DNA from: Paratinospora sagittata
Lineage: Eukaryota > Streptophyta > Magnoliopsida > Ranunculales > Menispermaceae
Direction: 5' to 3'
DNA: 64,000 nucleotides
NCBI GenBank assembly: GCA_035771175.1
Contig: CM069605.1
Coordinates: 24,878,288-24,942,287 of the forward strand
Under the pieces are notes generated by a model that did no database searches, was not told the DNA's origin, and worked only from the letters and a program-made list of their open reading frames with translations. Made by a program: the position numbers and the translations under genes. The first letter of the stretch is position 1, and each line of letters begins with the position of its first letter. Positions 1 to 11,159 of the stretch are shown piece after piece.

Positions 1-118
1 CAGTGTCGGGTGTGGCTTGCGCTGTCGTCAGAGGTGGTGGTTTCTGGTTCTGAATCTCAAGAAGTGCCTCCTCTGCTGGACGGACGATATGTGACCTTCA
101 TCTTTTCCTGGTTTGCAT
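1..118 (-). pseudogene. Chromovirus gag N-terminus, partial, early stop
   Basis: Read on the minus strand, an ATG at 118-116 opens a frame beginning MQTRKR, closely matching the gag start at 40488-40486. Codon 7 is TGA (100-98), so this copy cannot make Gag. The frame downstream of the stop still resembles the other copy (a Pro/Glu/Gln-rich stretch). The rest of gag lies left of the window. Bases 119 to about 285 match the leader upstream of gag at 40489-40660. Identification rests on this comparison within the window. Confidence 0.6.
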
Positions 119-285
119 TTTCTCACTGTCAAGGAGAACATAAAACCATGATTTAGAAACTGTAGCCAAGTATAATGTTATGATATGCTCAGCAACAAGT
201 TCGAGAGTATTGCAATATAAAAGCTACCTATCTTTCTAAGTATAATGTAAGGTTTTTGTTGAGGAATCAAAGAATTTTATGTCCC

Positions 286-613
286 GAGAGCCTTGTACGG
301 TGCCATGCCGATACTATTTTGGTAGCTGTTGTTGTATGCAAACTCAGCCAAATGTAAGTGTTTTGCCCATCCGTCATAAAAATCCAAAATGCAACAACGT
401 AACATGTCCTCCAAGATCTGGATAAGACGCTTTGACCGCCCATCAGTCTGAGGGTGGAAAGTTGTGCTCATGGTGATCTTTGAGCTCATTCTATTTTGGA
501 AGCTTTGCCAAGATTTTGATGTGAATCGAGGGTCTCGATTAGAGACGATTGTGAGTGGTACGCCATGGAAGCGTACGATCTCTCTTTCATACAACTCGAC
601 TAGCTTGGCGGGG
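286..613 (-). pseudogene. Ty3/gypsy integrase C-terminal half (chromovirus copy 1)
   Basis: The minus-strand translation contains LVELYEREIVRFHGVPLTI followed by the integrase core motif VSNRDPRFTSKSWQSFQ, with the second catalytic Asp in the NRD triplet (SDRD in relatives). The glutamate region is altered: QTDGRSKRLIQ where the family has QSERLIQ, so the catalytic Glu is lost or displaced. It ends in EFAYNNSYQNSIGMAPYKAL. It is the same family as the copy at 36396-36740. The protein is cut at 613/614 by an inserted solo LTR and continues from 3325. It joins directly to a gag leader at about 286, an abnormal order. The fragment is dead. Confidence 0.85.
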
Positions 614-618
614 TTATC
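614..618. repeat. Target-site duplication TTATC, left of solo LTR
   Basis: TTATC at 614-618 is repeated exactly at 3325-3329. The uninterrupted homologous integrase at 36708-36740 reads straight across this point with one copy, confirming insertion. Confidence 0.9.
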
Positions 619-3324
619 TGTAACACCCCCTACTTTTAAGTAAATACATATGTTAATTACACGTATATCGAGATGTATAATACACGTATTTGTACATAAG
701 AGGTATATGTGTGTATGAAAATACATGCTAGATTTAAGGGGTATTAGTAACTAAATAAAATTATTAAATGAAGATGATACATATGGGATCATCTTATATG
801 GGTGCTTACAAGTTAAAAAAAAATGGAGTTGAATTAAATTGATTAATTTATGGGGTTGGTTAATTAAATATGTGGATTGAAGTATGATTTAATGAATTAA
901 TACATAGTATGATTTAATGAATGAAAGTTAAATATTAAGATGGAAAAGTTGCTTTATTAAGTTAGATGAGGTGCATTGGATCATTTTGTATATATAATTA
1001 TCATCTCTCATTTCTAATCTCAATCTCTCTCCAACGTTTAAATAAAAACAAAAGAACTCATTTCTACTCTCAATCTCTCTCACCAATGTTTAAAAAAAAA
1101 AAAAGTTGCAGGAACGAAAAGAAAGAGAGAAAGGAAAGAACGAATGGGAAACGCGGGATTCGCGTCAAATCGGGGCTTGCGGTAAGTGATTTTCACTCTA
1201 TTTCTTCGTGAAATTAATATCTAAGCTAGATGTAACGACTCTAGCGGAGTAATTTTAGCTATGAGAGTTGTTTTACAGTGTTTTCAAAATTTGGGTTTTT
1301 ACCCAACTTGAATGAATATTTGTTCGAAAGGTAGAAAAACACTCCCTAGACTGTAGGAGCTCCGAATATGTGGTTAGATTTCATTTATATGTTTATTTGG
1401 AATTTTTATGGCTGTTAAAAGTTTGTTGGAAGTTAGAGTTATATTGAAAACCTTTCGAATCATTTAAAACCCGATGAAACTCCAGTTGAAGGCTATAGAA
1501 TGGTAGAATGCACTGTTGCGAGTCCATCGATGCTAATTTCATGATTTTTGGAAACCGTTTGACAATTTTAGTAAAAATTTACATATTTTTAATGAATAGT
1601 GACGACGTGAACAGTATTGTGAATAGTACTGTGATTATATTCGGTGAATAAAATGGAATTGGACTCCAGTGAAACTCCGATTATACTAAGATCGTGATTT
1701 TTGGATATGATTTGATATTTTTAGTAGCTAAATATATGATTTTGGTGAGAAAATTTACTTTCGTGACCTTCGCGAATGTGTAAAACCTCAGTAAAATACC
1801 TGTTGAAGGTAGTAAGATGGTAGAATGACTGATTTTACACGTGTCGATGTGAACAAAATAATTTTAGGAATGTTCTAGATTTTTAATAAAATTGATATAT
1901 GTTCCAGTAGAAAAATAAACTAAGAATTAGTGAAAATATGAATTTGAACTCTATTTTCACTGTTCTTTCTTGTGGAAATATCTAGATTGTCCATGGAAAC
2001 GAGATAGTAGTTTCTTCAACTGCTTATGAGTCCTAAATGGAGTTGGAATCTAAATTCACAGATATAATATTTTTCAGGTGGATCTTTATTATTAGTGATT
2101 TGAAGTGAGTTGAGAAATTAAATATATAAATATATATGAATAAATGAAATTGAATTATGGAGTGGTTGTGACATATTGAATTAGTTGGATATAAATTGGA
2201 GCTAGACTCGAAAGCGACGATGATTGGGTTTAAGTTGGAAAGTGTTGTACTGTGAGTATATTTTCTTGATTTTGGTTCTTGTATGACATTTCATATATAT
2301 GAAATGTTTGAATGTAAATCTGTTATGCATATATTGTTACATTGTGTTTTAATTTGCATTCATAAATGATTTTTTTTAAGCATTGGAGCATGTGAGACTT
2401 GCAAAGGCAAGTTGGTGTCATTTCGTTAGGAATTAGACCCGGATGAGTGTTATGTGTAACCTCATTGTCAGTAGGCCTGTCCTAACAAGGATTGGAGATC
2501 CTTGAAATGACTGTGAATTGGGTAATGAGAGGCTGTGGCTACTTTGTAACGGTCATACAAGGGTTAGACCCGCTCTCTTGCCTTGAAGGAGGGAGATTGT
2601 GGATTTCGTGGAAAAGAATGCATTGTTTCTTGAAAACTCATGAAATTTATGTTGTTGACATGTATAATATATGCGTTGAATGAAGCATGTGTTTAATAAT
2701 TGTTTGAAATGATTTTAAATGTCATATTTTCCTAAATGCATGTAATTGTCATATCAAGAAATATATTCACTGAGTTGTTGATTGCTCACTCCATCCCTTT
2801 AATATTTCAGGTACAAAGTTAAAAGGAAAAAAAGGAAAGTTAGAGAGTGATCAACTTGTGACTCGGATCGTTACTTTATCGATGTAGGTATACATTGGAG
2901 TAATGACTTATACTTGTGTTAGTTTAATATATATATCACACATAGTATATATATAATATCACTTAGATGGGTTGTGCGGTAATGTGGATTATAGCTAAAT
3001 ACTTTAGTTATACAACGCTTGTGATGATGGAATGAGATGATCGTACATATTTATCATGTGAGAATTTAATTTGTGGAATGAATGGAATGAATGAGATGAT
3101 TATTTATATATATATATATATATATTTGATTTGATTTGTGGTATATTAGAAAAAATGTGAATTGTCCATTTTATGGGGAGATGTTGTCAAATTTCTATAA
3201 ATTTTGCGAATTATTGTGAATGTCCGTTGAGGCTGACACTGTATTATATATTGTATATGGGATGTACGGTGTATAGTACACTGTGCCGGTCATGACGTCA
3301 GCCTATACCAGGGGCGTCGTGACA
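619..3324. mobile_element. Solo LTR, about 2.7 kb, Ty3/gypsy-type
   Basis: The block begins TGTAACACCCCC and ends GGGGCGTCGTGACA, i.e. TG...CA ends that are loosely inverted (TGTnAC...CCCC). It is flanked by 5-bp duplications (TTATC) and lies inside a chromovirus integrase, which continues on both sides. There is no gag or pol inside; the short ORFs within look like chance. A lone LTR with intact TSD is the usual product of LTR-LTR recombination. TGTAACACCCC starts and LTRs of this length are common among plant chromoviruses, but the internal region is gone, so the lineage is inferred. A (TA)n tract lies near 3106-3126. Transcriptional orientation is not established. Confidence 0.85.
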
Positions 3325-3930
3325 TTATCCGTGAACTTTATTGGTAAAAAGTGTGCAAACTTTGTAAGTCTGTAAATGATAATCCAGATTGCATCTTGCC
3401 CTTTATTATTTCGAGGCAAGGCCGTAACAAAATCCATTGCAATGTTCTCTCACTTTCGTTCTCAAATAGGTAAAGGCTGTAGAAGTCCAGAGGGAAGTCA
3501 ACGTTCTGTCTTTACTTGCTGGCAAACGAGACATCTAGCAACGAAGTCTGCAATAGCCTTCCTCATTCCAGAAAACCTTAATTGTCACTTGATATCCTTA
3601 TACGTCTTCTCTCCTCGAGGATCTCCACTGAGTAAAAATTTTTGTTTCTCCATTAACAAAGAGTCGTTGGCCTGAGCTGCTGAAATCTTTCGAACCAGCT
3701 CAGAGTTGGCTGATAATTGAGAGAGTCATGATCTTCCTCCCTCATCAATCAGTTGTAGGTTAAAATTCTCCATCTCTGTAGCCAACTTCCTCGTCTCGAA
3801 GTTAAGAGTGCAAGCAACATAAAGTCTGGAGGACAATCCTCAAATGTATCTTATGGTCTTCCTCGGTTGAGGAATATATCAAGATATCATCCACAAAGGC
3901 CACCACAAATTGGTCTAAATATAGCCTGAA
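3325..3930 (-). pseudogene. Chromovirus copy 1, integrase to RT remnant
   Basis: After the TTATC duplication the integrase resumes (3330-3820 corresponds to about 36728-37330, including the zinc-binding N-terminal region). At about 3824 it jumps to reverse transcriptase sequence that corresponds to 38050-38150 (the segment after the RT active site), skipping some 700 bases of RNase H and linker. Homology ends at about 3931 where LINE sequence begins. Stops and frameshifts are present throughout. It is a rearranged, dead fragment of the family at 35.8-40.5 kb. Confidence 0.75.
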
Positions 3931-3999
3931 AAGTAACAGTATTGTATATATATAAATAAGAGAATCAAACAGACTACAATAACATGTTCACGTAAGCGT

Positions 4000-6900
4000 G
4001 TCCTTAGATAGATACAATATTGCCCCATCCTCTTAGCCATAGCCTTTTGACAAATTGCAATTGGCAACCCAAAAGGAAGCTAGAAGGTGAGAATTCTCCC
4101 ACACTTCAGCCGCCGAGGAAAACTCATCAGGGAACACCCGTTTGTTCCGCTTCTTCCATAAAGACCATAGTACCACCAAGCATACCATCTTCTAGTGAAT
4201 CAATAATCTCTCCATGAAGAATGAACATTATCCAAAAAGGGAAAAATATTTATGTACTCTTCCTCAACAACATCACCACTCTTGACAGGTAAATGATAAC
4301 GCCATCTGCACCAAACGTCATTTGCAAATGGACAACCCCAACATATATGTCACACTGACTTCAACTCCTATCTACACAGATAACACTAGAATGGGGATAA
4401 ACACACGTATGGAAACCTTTTTAAAATCATATCCCCCGTGTTCATCTTCCCAAGTGAAGCAACCCACCCCAAAAATTTAACCTTTGAAGGTAATCATGGT
4501 ACCAGAGCTTTCCACATTAGATTGTGAGAAGGGAAGAGAGGAGTATTAGGCATATTAAGGATAGTTGAATGGAAGGATTTTGTGGTGAAAAGTCCTGAAG
4601 GGTTCGCCAAGAAACTTTATCATCATCCCCAAACAGGTGACATCCCTCTAACATACTAACTAAAGACAACACTTCTCCCTCCTCCTAGGGATGGGCATTC
4701 CTACCTAAATGTAGGTCCCAAGACAAATTAACATCCTCCGGATTCCTCATGAAGTCAATAACAAGTTTGTTATGGGAAGAAGAACGTCGGTAAAGGTTAG
4801 GGAAAAGTGTTTGAAGATATCACTCCCACACCAACCGATTTTATGTCTAGTCATGGGTAGGAAGATGGGGTACACTGATGATAGAAATTTCCAAGGGTTC
4901 CTAAAAGTGGCGAGCCCAACATCCCTTTGGTTATCTCGCAACCCATGCCTACTGCAAATGGCCTTTCTCCACAATTGGTCCTTCTCACATGAAAATCCTC
5001 ATAACCACTTTCTAACCAACGCCTTATTTCTATCTGAAATATTTCCTACACCCAGACCACTCTGCTCAATCTTCCTCTGAATGATACTCCATGACACAAG
5101 GTGAGACCCATGCAACTTGTCATCATTCCCCCATAGAAAATCCCTTATTAACTTCTTAATTCTATATGCCACCTTCACAGGAATCCGGAACACTTACAAG
5201 TAATAGGTGGAAAGAGCATCCAATACTGACTTAATCAATGTAAGCCTACCACCCTTTGATAGGAAACTTCTTTTCCAGCCATCAAGCCTTCTCGTTACCT
5301 TGTCGATTACTGGTTCCAAAAAATCCATCTTAGAAGGATTGCCTCCTAATGGCATTCCCAGATATTTCATAGGCCACGAACAAGTGGAGCATCCAACTTG
5401 ATTCGCCATCTCTTTCAACCAAACATGCCAAACATTAATGCTTACCAACTGACTCTTAGCCATATTAATAACCATGCCTGATAACCAACAAAAGCACTTT
5501 ACCACCATGGATGCATTATGGACACAACTTTCATTCCCATCCAAGAAAATCAAAGTGTCATTAGCGCATTGGATATGAGTGACCTCCACATTCTCTCTCC
5601 CAATCGAAAAGCCTGAAACCAACCTAGCCTCTTTTGCCTTGTCCATCATTCTCCCCAGCACATCGACCACCAAAGTAAATAGGAAAGGGGAGACCGAGTC
5701 TCCTTGCCTAAGCCCTCTTTCCCCCACAATCTTACCCCGAGGACGACCATTGACAAAAACAGGGTAAGATACAAGTCTTAAATATCCCTAAATCCACGTC
5801 CTCCATCTAGTGCCAAACCCCTTCATCTTCAAGACATAATCAAGAAAATCCCAGTTAACCATGTCATATACTTTGGCAAGGTCAAGCTTGAAAACTACTC
5901 CCGCCTTCTTTATGGATCTATAATCCTCTACCAATTCATTGGCAACTAGTACCGCATCAACAATTTGGCGCCCTTGTACAAAGGGCAATTGGTTCTCAGA
6001 GATTGTGTCCTACAAAACACCCTTCAACCTATTCGCCGAGACCTTTGCAATAATCTTGCAATGACATGTGGTAAGACTGATAGGCCTGAAATCTGCCACC
6101 CTTTTAGAAACAATCTTCTTGGGAATTAGACAAATATATGCTTCTTTAGTGCGTGCATCCATTAATGACCCCATTATGAAAAAATTCCAGCAACACTGTA
6201 AGTTCATTCTTAACAATGTCCCAACTAGATTGGAAAAAAGACATAGTTGTACCATCCGACCCAGGGGCTTTGGATCTCTCACATTCAAACACAGCTTGTT
6301 TGACCTCCTCTATATCAAAAGGCTGTTCAATCTCATTTCTATCCGACACCCTAATTGGGCACCATTTAATTCCATCCACCCCCCACACACGACCACCACC
6401 TCTAGAATAAACATCTCGAAAGTGATCAATAATCTCAGCCACAATCTCATCTTCCCCTTCTAAAACTGTCCCATCATCTCTCTCCAACCTAGAGATGGTA
6501 TTAATAGCCCTTCTACCGCTCATTATTCTATGGAAGAAGTTGGAGTTAGCATCTCCTTCCTTGAACCACCGAACCCAGGACTTGAGAATAGCTGCCCTAT
6601 CTTCATTCACACAAAGTTTCCACAGTTTAGCTTTAGCAATTGACCTATCCCGGGCCAATGCCTCATTCCATTTAGGACCCCCCTTCTTTTTTATCTAACT
6701 CCAATACTAACCCCTCTAACGCCTTCCTCCTCACCATATCCCACCCAACGATCTCCTTTCCCCACCCGTGTAACCTAGACTTCACATGCCTAACCTCCTG
6801 CATAAACTTATATCCTTCCCACCCTAGGGAAGGCCCCTCCCTCCACCAACCCTCAACCCGATTTTTGAACTCAGAATGATCTATCATTCGACTATCGAAC

Positions 6901-7632
6901 CTTAGAGGAGCTGGCCACCAATTGGATCTTGACGTGTTGATAACGACCGACCAGTGATCGGAGATGAACCTCCCACCAACTTCCTATCTATGGAAAGGGA
7001 ACAACTCCGTCCAACCCACCCCTAGCAAAAACGGGTCTAGACGACAACAATTTGACTGTAGCTGAAAATTGGACCAAGTGAAGTTGCCATTGAGAAAACG
7101 GGGGTTGGTAAGCTCGAGCTACCTAATCAAGGCATCAAATTCCTTCATACTCTTGGTAATTCTCCCACTGTTTAACTTCTCAGAGAGAGTTTATACTACG
7201 TTAAAATCTCCACGAACACACCATTTCTCACCACAAATGCTACTGAGCCATGCAATTTCATCCCAAAACTGGCTTCTAAGTCTTATGTCATTGGGACCAT
7301 ACACCCTCAACAACCACCACCCATCATCATCGCCCCTTCAACCTTCACTGACATCGAGAACTCCCCAATGAGTGTGTCTGATACCTTAACCCCTCTTAAA
7401 TCCCATGCCACTAATGAGCCTCCCGCTGACCCAACCGCAAGAAGAAAAACACAATCTTTGAACCTTGACAGCCACAACGAGCCCACCAACTTTCTATCAA
7501 CCCTCTGACATTTAACCTCCTGAAGGATAACAAAATCAAGACTAAACTTCCCGATGGATCCCTTGATCATGCGCCTCTTTTCTTTCGAACCACACCCCTG
7601 AATGTTCCATGTGAGCATCTTCATTATGACAA
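4000..7632 (-). pseudogene. LINE ORF2: endonuclease, reverse transcriptase, zf-RVT
   Basis: The endonuclease start MKMLTWNIQGCGSKEKRR lies at about 7621, followed by LDFVILQEVK, the catalytic Glu region of the AP-endonuclease-like domain. RT blocks follow: RSKAPGSDGTTMSFFQSSWD, then KEAYICLIPKK, then ADFRPISLTTCHCKIIAK, then FVQGRQIVDAV. The active site region reads HIQCANDTLIFLDGNE where relatives have FADD, so the first catalytic Asp is now Asn (AND). The C-terminal part (about 4700-4020) resembles the zf-RVT region of plant L1 elements. The frame is broken at several points (for example between 6887 and 7307, around 5780 and around 4990). A functional ORF2 would copy LINE RNA at nicked target DNA; this one cannot. 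Confidence 0.8.
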
Positions 7633-8193
7633 GACTAAGACCCAATAGCTAAACACACTATAGATCATCACCTATGCCTCCTCGGGGGCAACCTGTTTGC
7701 CACTGTCCAGGTGAACGAGGAACAATGTCATTCTTCGCAGAAAATCAATGGCTTCCTCCTTCGATAAACTCCCCTTACTTGTTTGTTGAGAAACTCCTAA
7801 AGGAACTACCAATCCGACACCCCTCATTGCTCACAGAAACCCCTACATTGTCACATTGATCAGGCACACTTGGGCAAACCATTTGCTGGGGTCTATAGGT
7901 ATGGGTTGGACGCTCTGGGTGGGGGTTTGGGAATGGATTGGGCATTTTGGGTAAGAATTTGGGAAACCCAAGGCGGAGTCAAATTCTCAGTCGTTGGGAG
8001 AGGGATAACGGAAGGAGGGGCGACAGAAAGAAAAGAATGACAGAAAGCACCATTACCATCAAATTTAAATTCATGGGTGCGTACCCTCTCCATGGGAAGT
8101 CTTACATCATGAACAACCCCTTGAATGTGCTCCCCTTCCACAGGTTCAACGTTTTCACCATCGGCCTTAGATCTAGCTCCATCGTCCGATGAA

Positions 8194-10088
8194 TTAACTC
8201 TCGTATTGAGAGGATGCAACCGCCAATGAATCAAGAACTCTCTCGTCCTTTGAACTTGAAATCCTGCAGCAACCTTCAAGCACACTCGATCGGTTTCCTC
8301 TTAAGCTACCCATGCTTACATCGTACTTGGACATCTCTTCCGTTGCCAAGATTCTTCTAAAGAAGTTCATGGTCTTCCTCTGTCGTCTCTTGTAAACCTT
8401 TAAACCCCCTCCGTTCTCGGTCGAATGAAATGTATCTCTTCTGCCCACTTTAATTCGCTCCTCTTCATTGTTTAACAAGTTGGGCCCCATAGTCTCGTCT
8501 GTCCTAAACCCACCTCTTTTAGTGAGCTAGCACCCTGGGCTTTGGAAAAAACGGGCCACGAAGCCTTTATAGTAGGCTTCGAATAGCAGCCACGGTCTGA
8601 GAATGGGCCCATTTGAAACCCACAACACCTACTTTGAATATTACCAGATCGGCCTAGAGATCCACTAGTCTGTTGTGAATCTAGGCCCACTTCCACAATA
8701 TCAGGCCTCACCATCTCACCTGGCTCGCGCATCTGAAGAGTATTAAGGCCCGACCCGCTGAGAACATCTCTTCCCCTACTATCAACGCACAAATGTGGTA
8801 GGCCACCAGTCTCTGCCCTTCTCATCATTGTCATGCCATCTTCTTGGTAGTCATTGCCACGTGTCGCACCCTCTTGGAACCAGTGCCTGGCGATGGCGGC
8901 GACTCTGTCTCTCTCAGCTGACACCGCATCATCACGCACAACCACTGGAGATGGCCTCACTAGAGACCGGGAAACTGCCCTCCCCGGAGATTGGGAAACT
9001 GCCTTCAACGTCGTCTGCGTATGAGCTCCAGCCGTACTCTTCGTTCCTTCTCTGAATGCTGAGGGAGACAATCATAATTCGGCGGCCACATTCCAAGTTC
9101 AAAGAGGCGGATTTTGAGCCGTTCAAGGCCGTCGAAGATCTCCACGTGTTCCGGCAGAAAACCACTAGACCATCCCTTAACTGTCATTCTAGCGATGTCG
9201 AATGCAAGTCCCTCCAATGTCAAAGGGTCCAGTTGGAGTAATCCTCCACACATGTTTCCAACGCTAGTCAAAGTCTCCAGGTTCCAAGATGTGATCGGAA
9301 TACCTTCCACTGCGATTCAGTCGTTGCAGCATTGAAACCTACAATTTTCTCCCCTTGAAAGTGCCTTACTCCACTGTTGAACTCTGAAACTAAGGTTGCT
9401 GCTCACCATTTTACCCTTGAGTAAAGCTTCCTCCTCCTCCGTAGAGGTGCACAGAAGAAATGCACGATCAACACAGATAGGGCCAAGCCTAAATTCCCTA
9501 GCAAATCTCTCCAACGACATCTCATTCTCAATATCAACCCATTTCACACCATCCGATGATCGGAAAATCACCAAACAACGCTCCAAGCTATCGTTCTCTT
9601 CCTTCCTCTGGACCGCAATACCAGTGAATGCAACATAACCGTTACACCCCTTCTCAGGTTCTACATGCGACGAGCCTGCACCCTCATTCTTTCGTTCAAT
9701 CCATTTTGACGTCGTTGCCTTCGCCTGAGCAATGGTATGACTTGGATTGCCCACACACTTATTCAATTCCATCACCAACTTTGACCATTGCTTGTTTCCG
9801 CCTTCATCCGACACGAAAATCATGTGTGGAAAACCTCGCTCTACTTTCGTGATGCGTAAATAGCAACCCCTAAAGTTAGTAAAAGATTCCAGCAACGTGA
9901 AGAGATCTACTCCGATGAATCCTTTTGAAGCTTTCATCTCTCTTAGCTTCACTTGCATCGACAATTGCCTTGGCTAACCATCGAGCCGAGCTCATATCCA
10001 TTTTGATGGAAAACACCTGGGATTTTGTCGATTCCTTGATAGTGATAGCACCGTCCCCATTTGCACCCCAAACTTTATACCATTTCAT
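8194..10088 (-). pseudogene. LINE ORF1 (DUF4283-like nucleic-acid-binding protein)
   Basis: Minus-strand fragments in order 10088-9876, 9964-9317, 9310-9005, 9071-8472 and 8490-8194 overlap in different frames and look like one frameshifted ORF1. The 9310 segment reads GIPITSWNLETLTSVGNMCG, the pattern seen in DUF4283-type ORF1 proteins of plant L1 elements (a hydrophobic strand, then W-N, then an IGN-like helix). ORF1 proteins coat LINE RNA. The later part is low in recognisable domains. I am confident of the LINE context, less so of exact frame joins. Confidence 0.6.
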
Positions 10089-10145
10089 CGAAGATTGTAA
10101 AGAATGAGTAGGGCTGCTCCTTGTTGAATTCCCCTTCTGTTGAAT

Positions 10146-10275
10146 CCCCTTCGGCTTACTTCGGGGAGAACGTTAGCAACACCATCGCTTCTACCTCCTC
10201 CACGACCCCTCCCCTTCGGCTTACTTCGGGGAGAACGTTAGCAACACCATCGCTTCTACCTCCTCCACGACCCCA
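10146..10275 (-). repeat. 65-bp tandem duplication in LINE 5' leader
   Basis: Two near-identical 65-bp copies, 10146-10210 and 10211-10275, both containing TTCGGCTTACTTCGGGGAG. Tandem leader repeats are common in L1 promoters; function is inferred only. Confidence 0.85.
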
Positions 10276-10338
10276 TTGTCTCCGTTCACGGTGATAGCGA
10301 TCCCGTTGCATGCGATGACCCCGCCCCCGTTCCGTCAT

Positions 10339-10878
10339 TCCGTAGTTTATGACAATCTTTAGTTGCTTTGGTTTAATATAGCATAAAATACTTACTAAAG
10401 GTTAAATATGTTAAATTTATGTAATTCGAGGCACTGTAGCTCAATAGCTTATATATCACTATTTGTAACATTTACATTAGTATTTAACCATGGAACTTGG
10501 TATTCCTTGTTAGAAGTCATTTATCTTATTATTTTAGAAGATGTTTGTTGACAAGGTCTTGCCCATACCTTTCTTGTCAAGCCTATCATCGGAAAACCTG
10601 GTGTTTTGTAGATTTTGTGGATGTGATTATTCTTTCTTTTTCGTTGGTTAGTGTCGGAAACTGTCTTCAATTGTTTTTTCCTTTATTTTATCCCTTGTTG
10701 GGGTTACTCTTAAGAGTTGTTTATCTAATCTTTTAATAATGCATTATTGCACTTGTTTGCAGGTCTTACCGTCAGATTGATGCCTTGAGCATAAATTGTT
10801 TCATGTGACCATTTGTGTTAACAGTTGTAAGGAACAAATAGAATTATTTCTCAAGGGCTTGTACTCTGTTTGGAACTG
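10339..10878 (+). promoter_or_regulatory. Presumed 5' region of the channel gene, with possible 5'UTR intron end
   Basis: No protein-coding homology is visible. A pyrimidine-rich stretch ending in TTGTTTGCAG at about 10752-10762 resembles a 3' splice site, so bases from about 10763 may be the 5'UTR part of the first coding exon, with the upstream intron reaching into or past the LINE. No TATA box or transcription start can be assigned with confidence. The in-frame TTG at 10870 precedes the first ATG at 10879. Confidence 0.35.
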
Positions 10879-11159
10879 ATGATTGTTTCTGCTCTTTTAA
10901 CTTCTGTTGGGATCAATCTTGGGCTTTGCATTTTATTTTTTACATTATATTCTATACTGAGGAAGCAACCGGGTAACATCAATGTTTATGCACCACGCTT
11001 GGTTGCTGAAGGGAAATCTAAACAGACTTCTCATTTCGACTTGGAGAGGCTATTGCCTTCTCCAGGTTGGGTGAGAAGGGCATGGCAACCATCCGAAGAG
11101 GAACTTTTGTCAATTTCAGGCTTGGATGTCGTGGTGTTTATGCGTATTTTCACCTTCAG
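10879..11159 (+). CDS. OSCA/CSC1-like (HYP1-type) channel, exon 1
   Basis: Starts at ATG 10879 (MIVSALLTSVGINLGL...), the start expected for HYP1-type members of the OSCA/CSC1 family of plasma-membrane, osmotically or mechanically gated cation channels. Residues about 4-25 form the first transmembrane helix. Then come the cytosolic NVYAPRLVAEGK segment and LERLLPSPGWVRRAW, SEEELLSISGLD and VVFMRIF, all hallmarks of the RSN1_TM (late exocytosis) N-terminal domain of this family. The exon ends at CAG|GTAACA (11159) in phase 2, and reading on meets TAA at once, so the splice is required. Together the six visible exons give about 401 residues of a family usually near 700-800. Family assignment is confident; the exact member is not. 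Confidence 0.93.

Larger units (their letters stand above)
3940..10338 (-). mobile_element. Degenerate L1-type LINE with ORF1 and ORF2
   Basis: A long minus-strand non-LTR retrotransposon. In 5' to 3' order on the minus strand: GC-rich leader with a 65-bp tandem duplication (10275-10146), ORF1 remnant (about 10088-8194), endonuclease (about 7630-6890), reverse transcriptase (about 6700-5000) and a zinc-finger RT-associated domain (about 4700-4020). The 3' end near 3940 has no clear poly(A) tail and I could not find a convincing target-site duplication. The element abuts gypsy copy 1 on the left and the putative 5' region of the channel gene on the right. Multiple frameshifts and stops make it inactive. 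The LINE at 43130-46860 is a related, shorter copy. Confidence 0.8.

Noticed and set aside
966..1211. 81-codon ORF in the solo LTR
   Set aside because: LTR sequence with a poly(A) tract; no gag or accessory similarity.
9396..9852. Plus-strand ORFs within the LINE
   Set aside because: Shadows of ORF1 on the opposite strand.
10497..10736. 79-codon ORF upstream of exon 1 as an upstream coding exon
   Set aside because: No similarity to OSCA N-termini; exon 1 already starts at the family's normal first residue.
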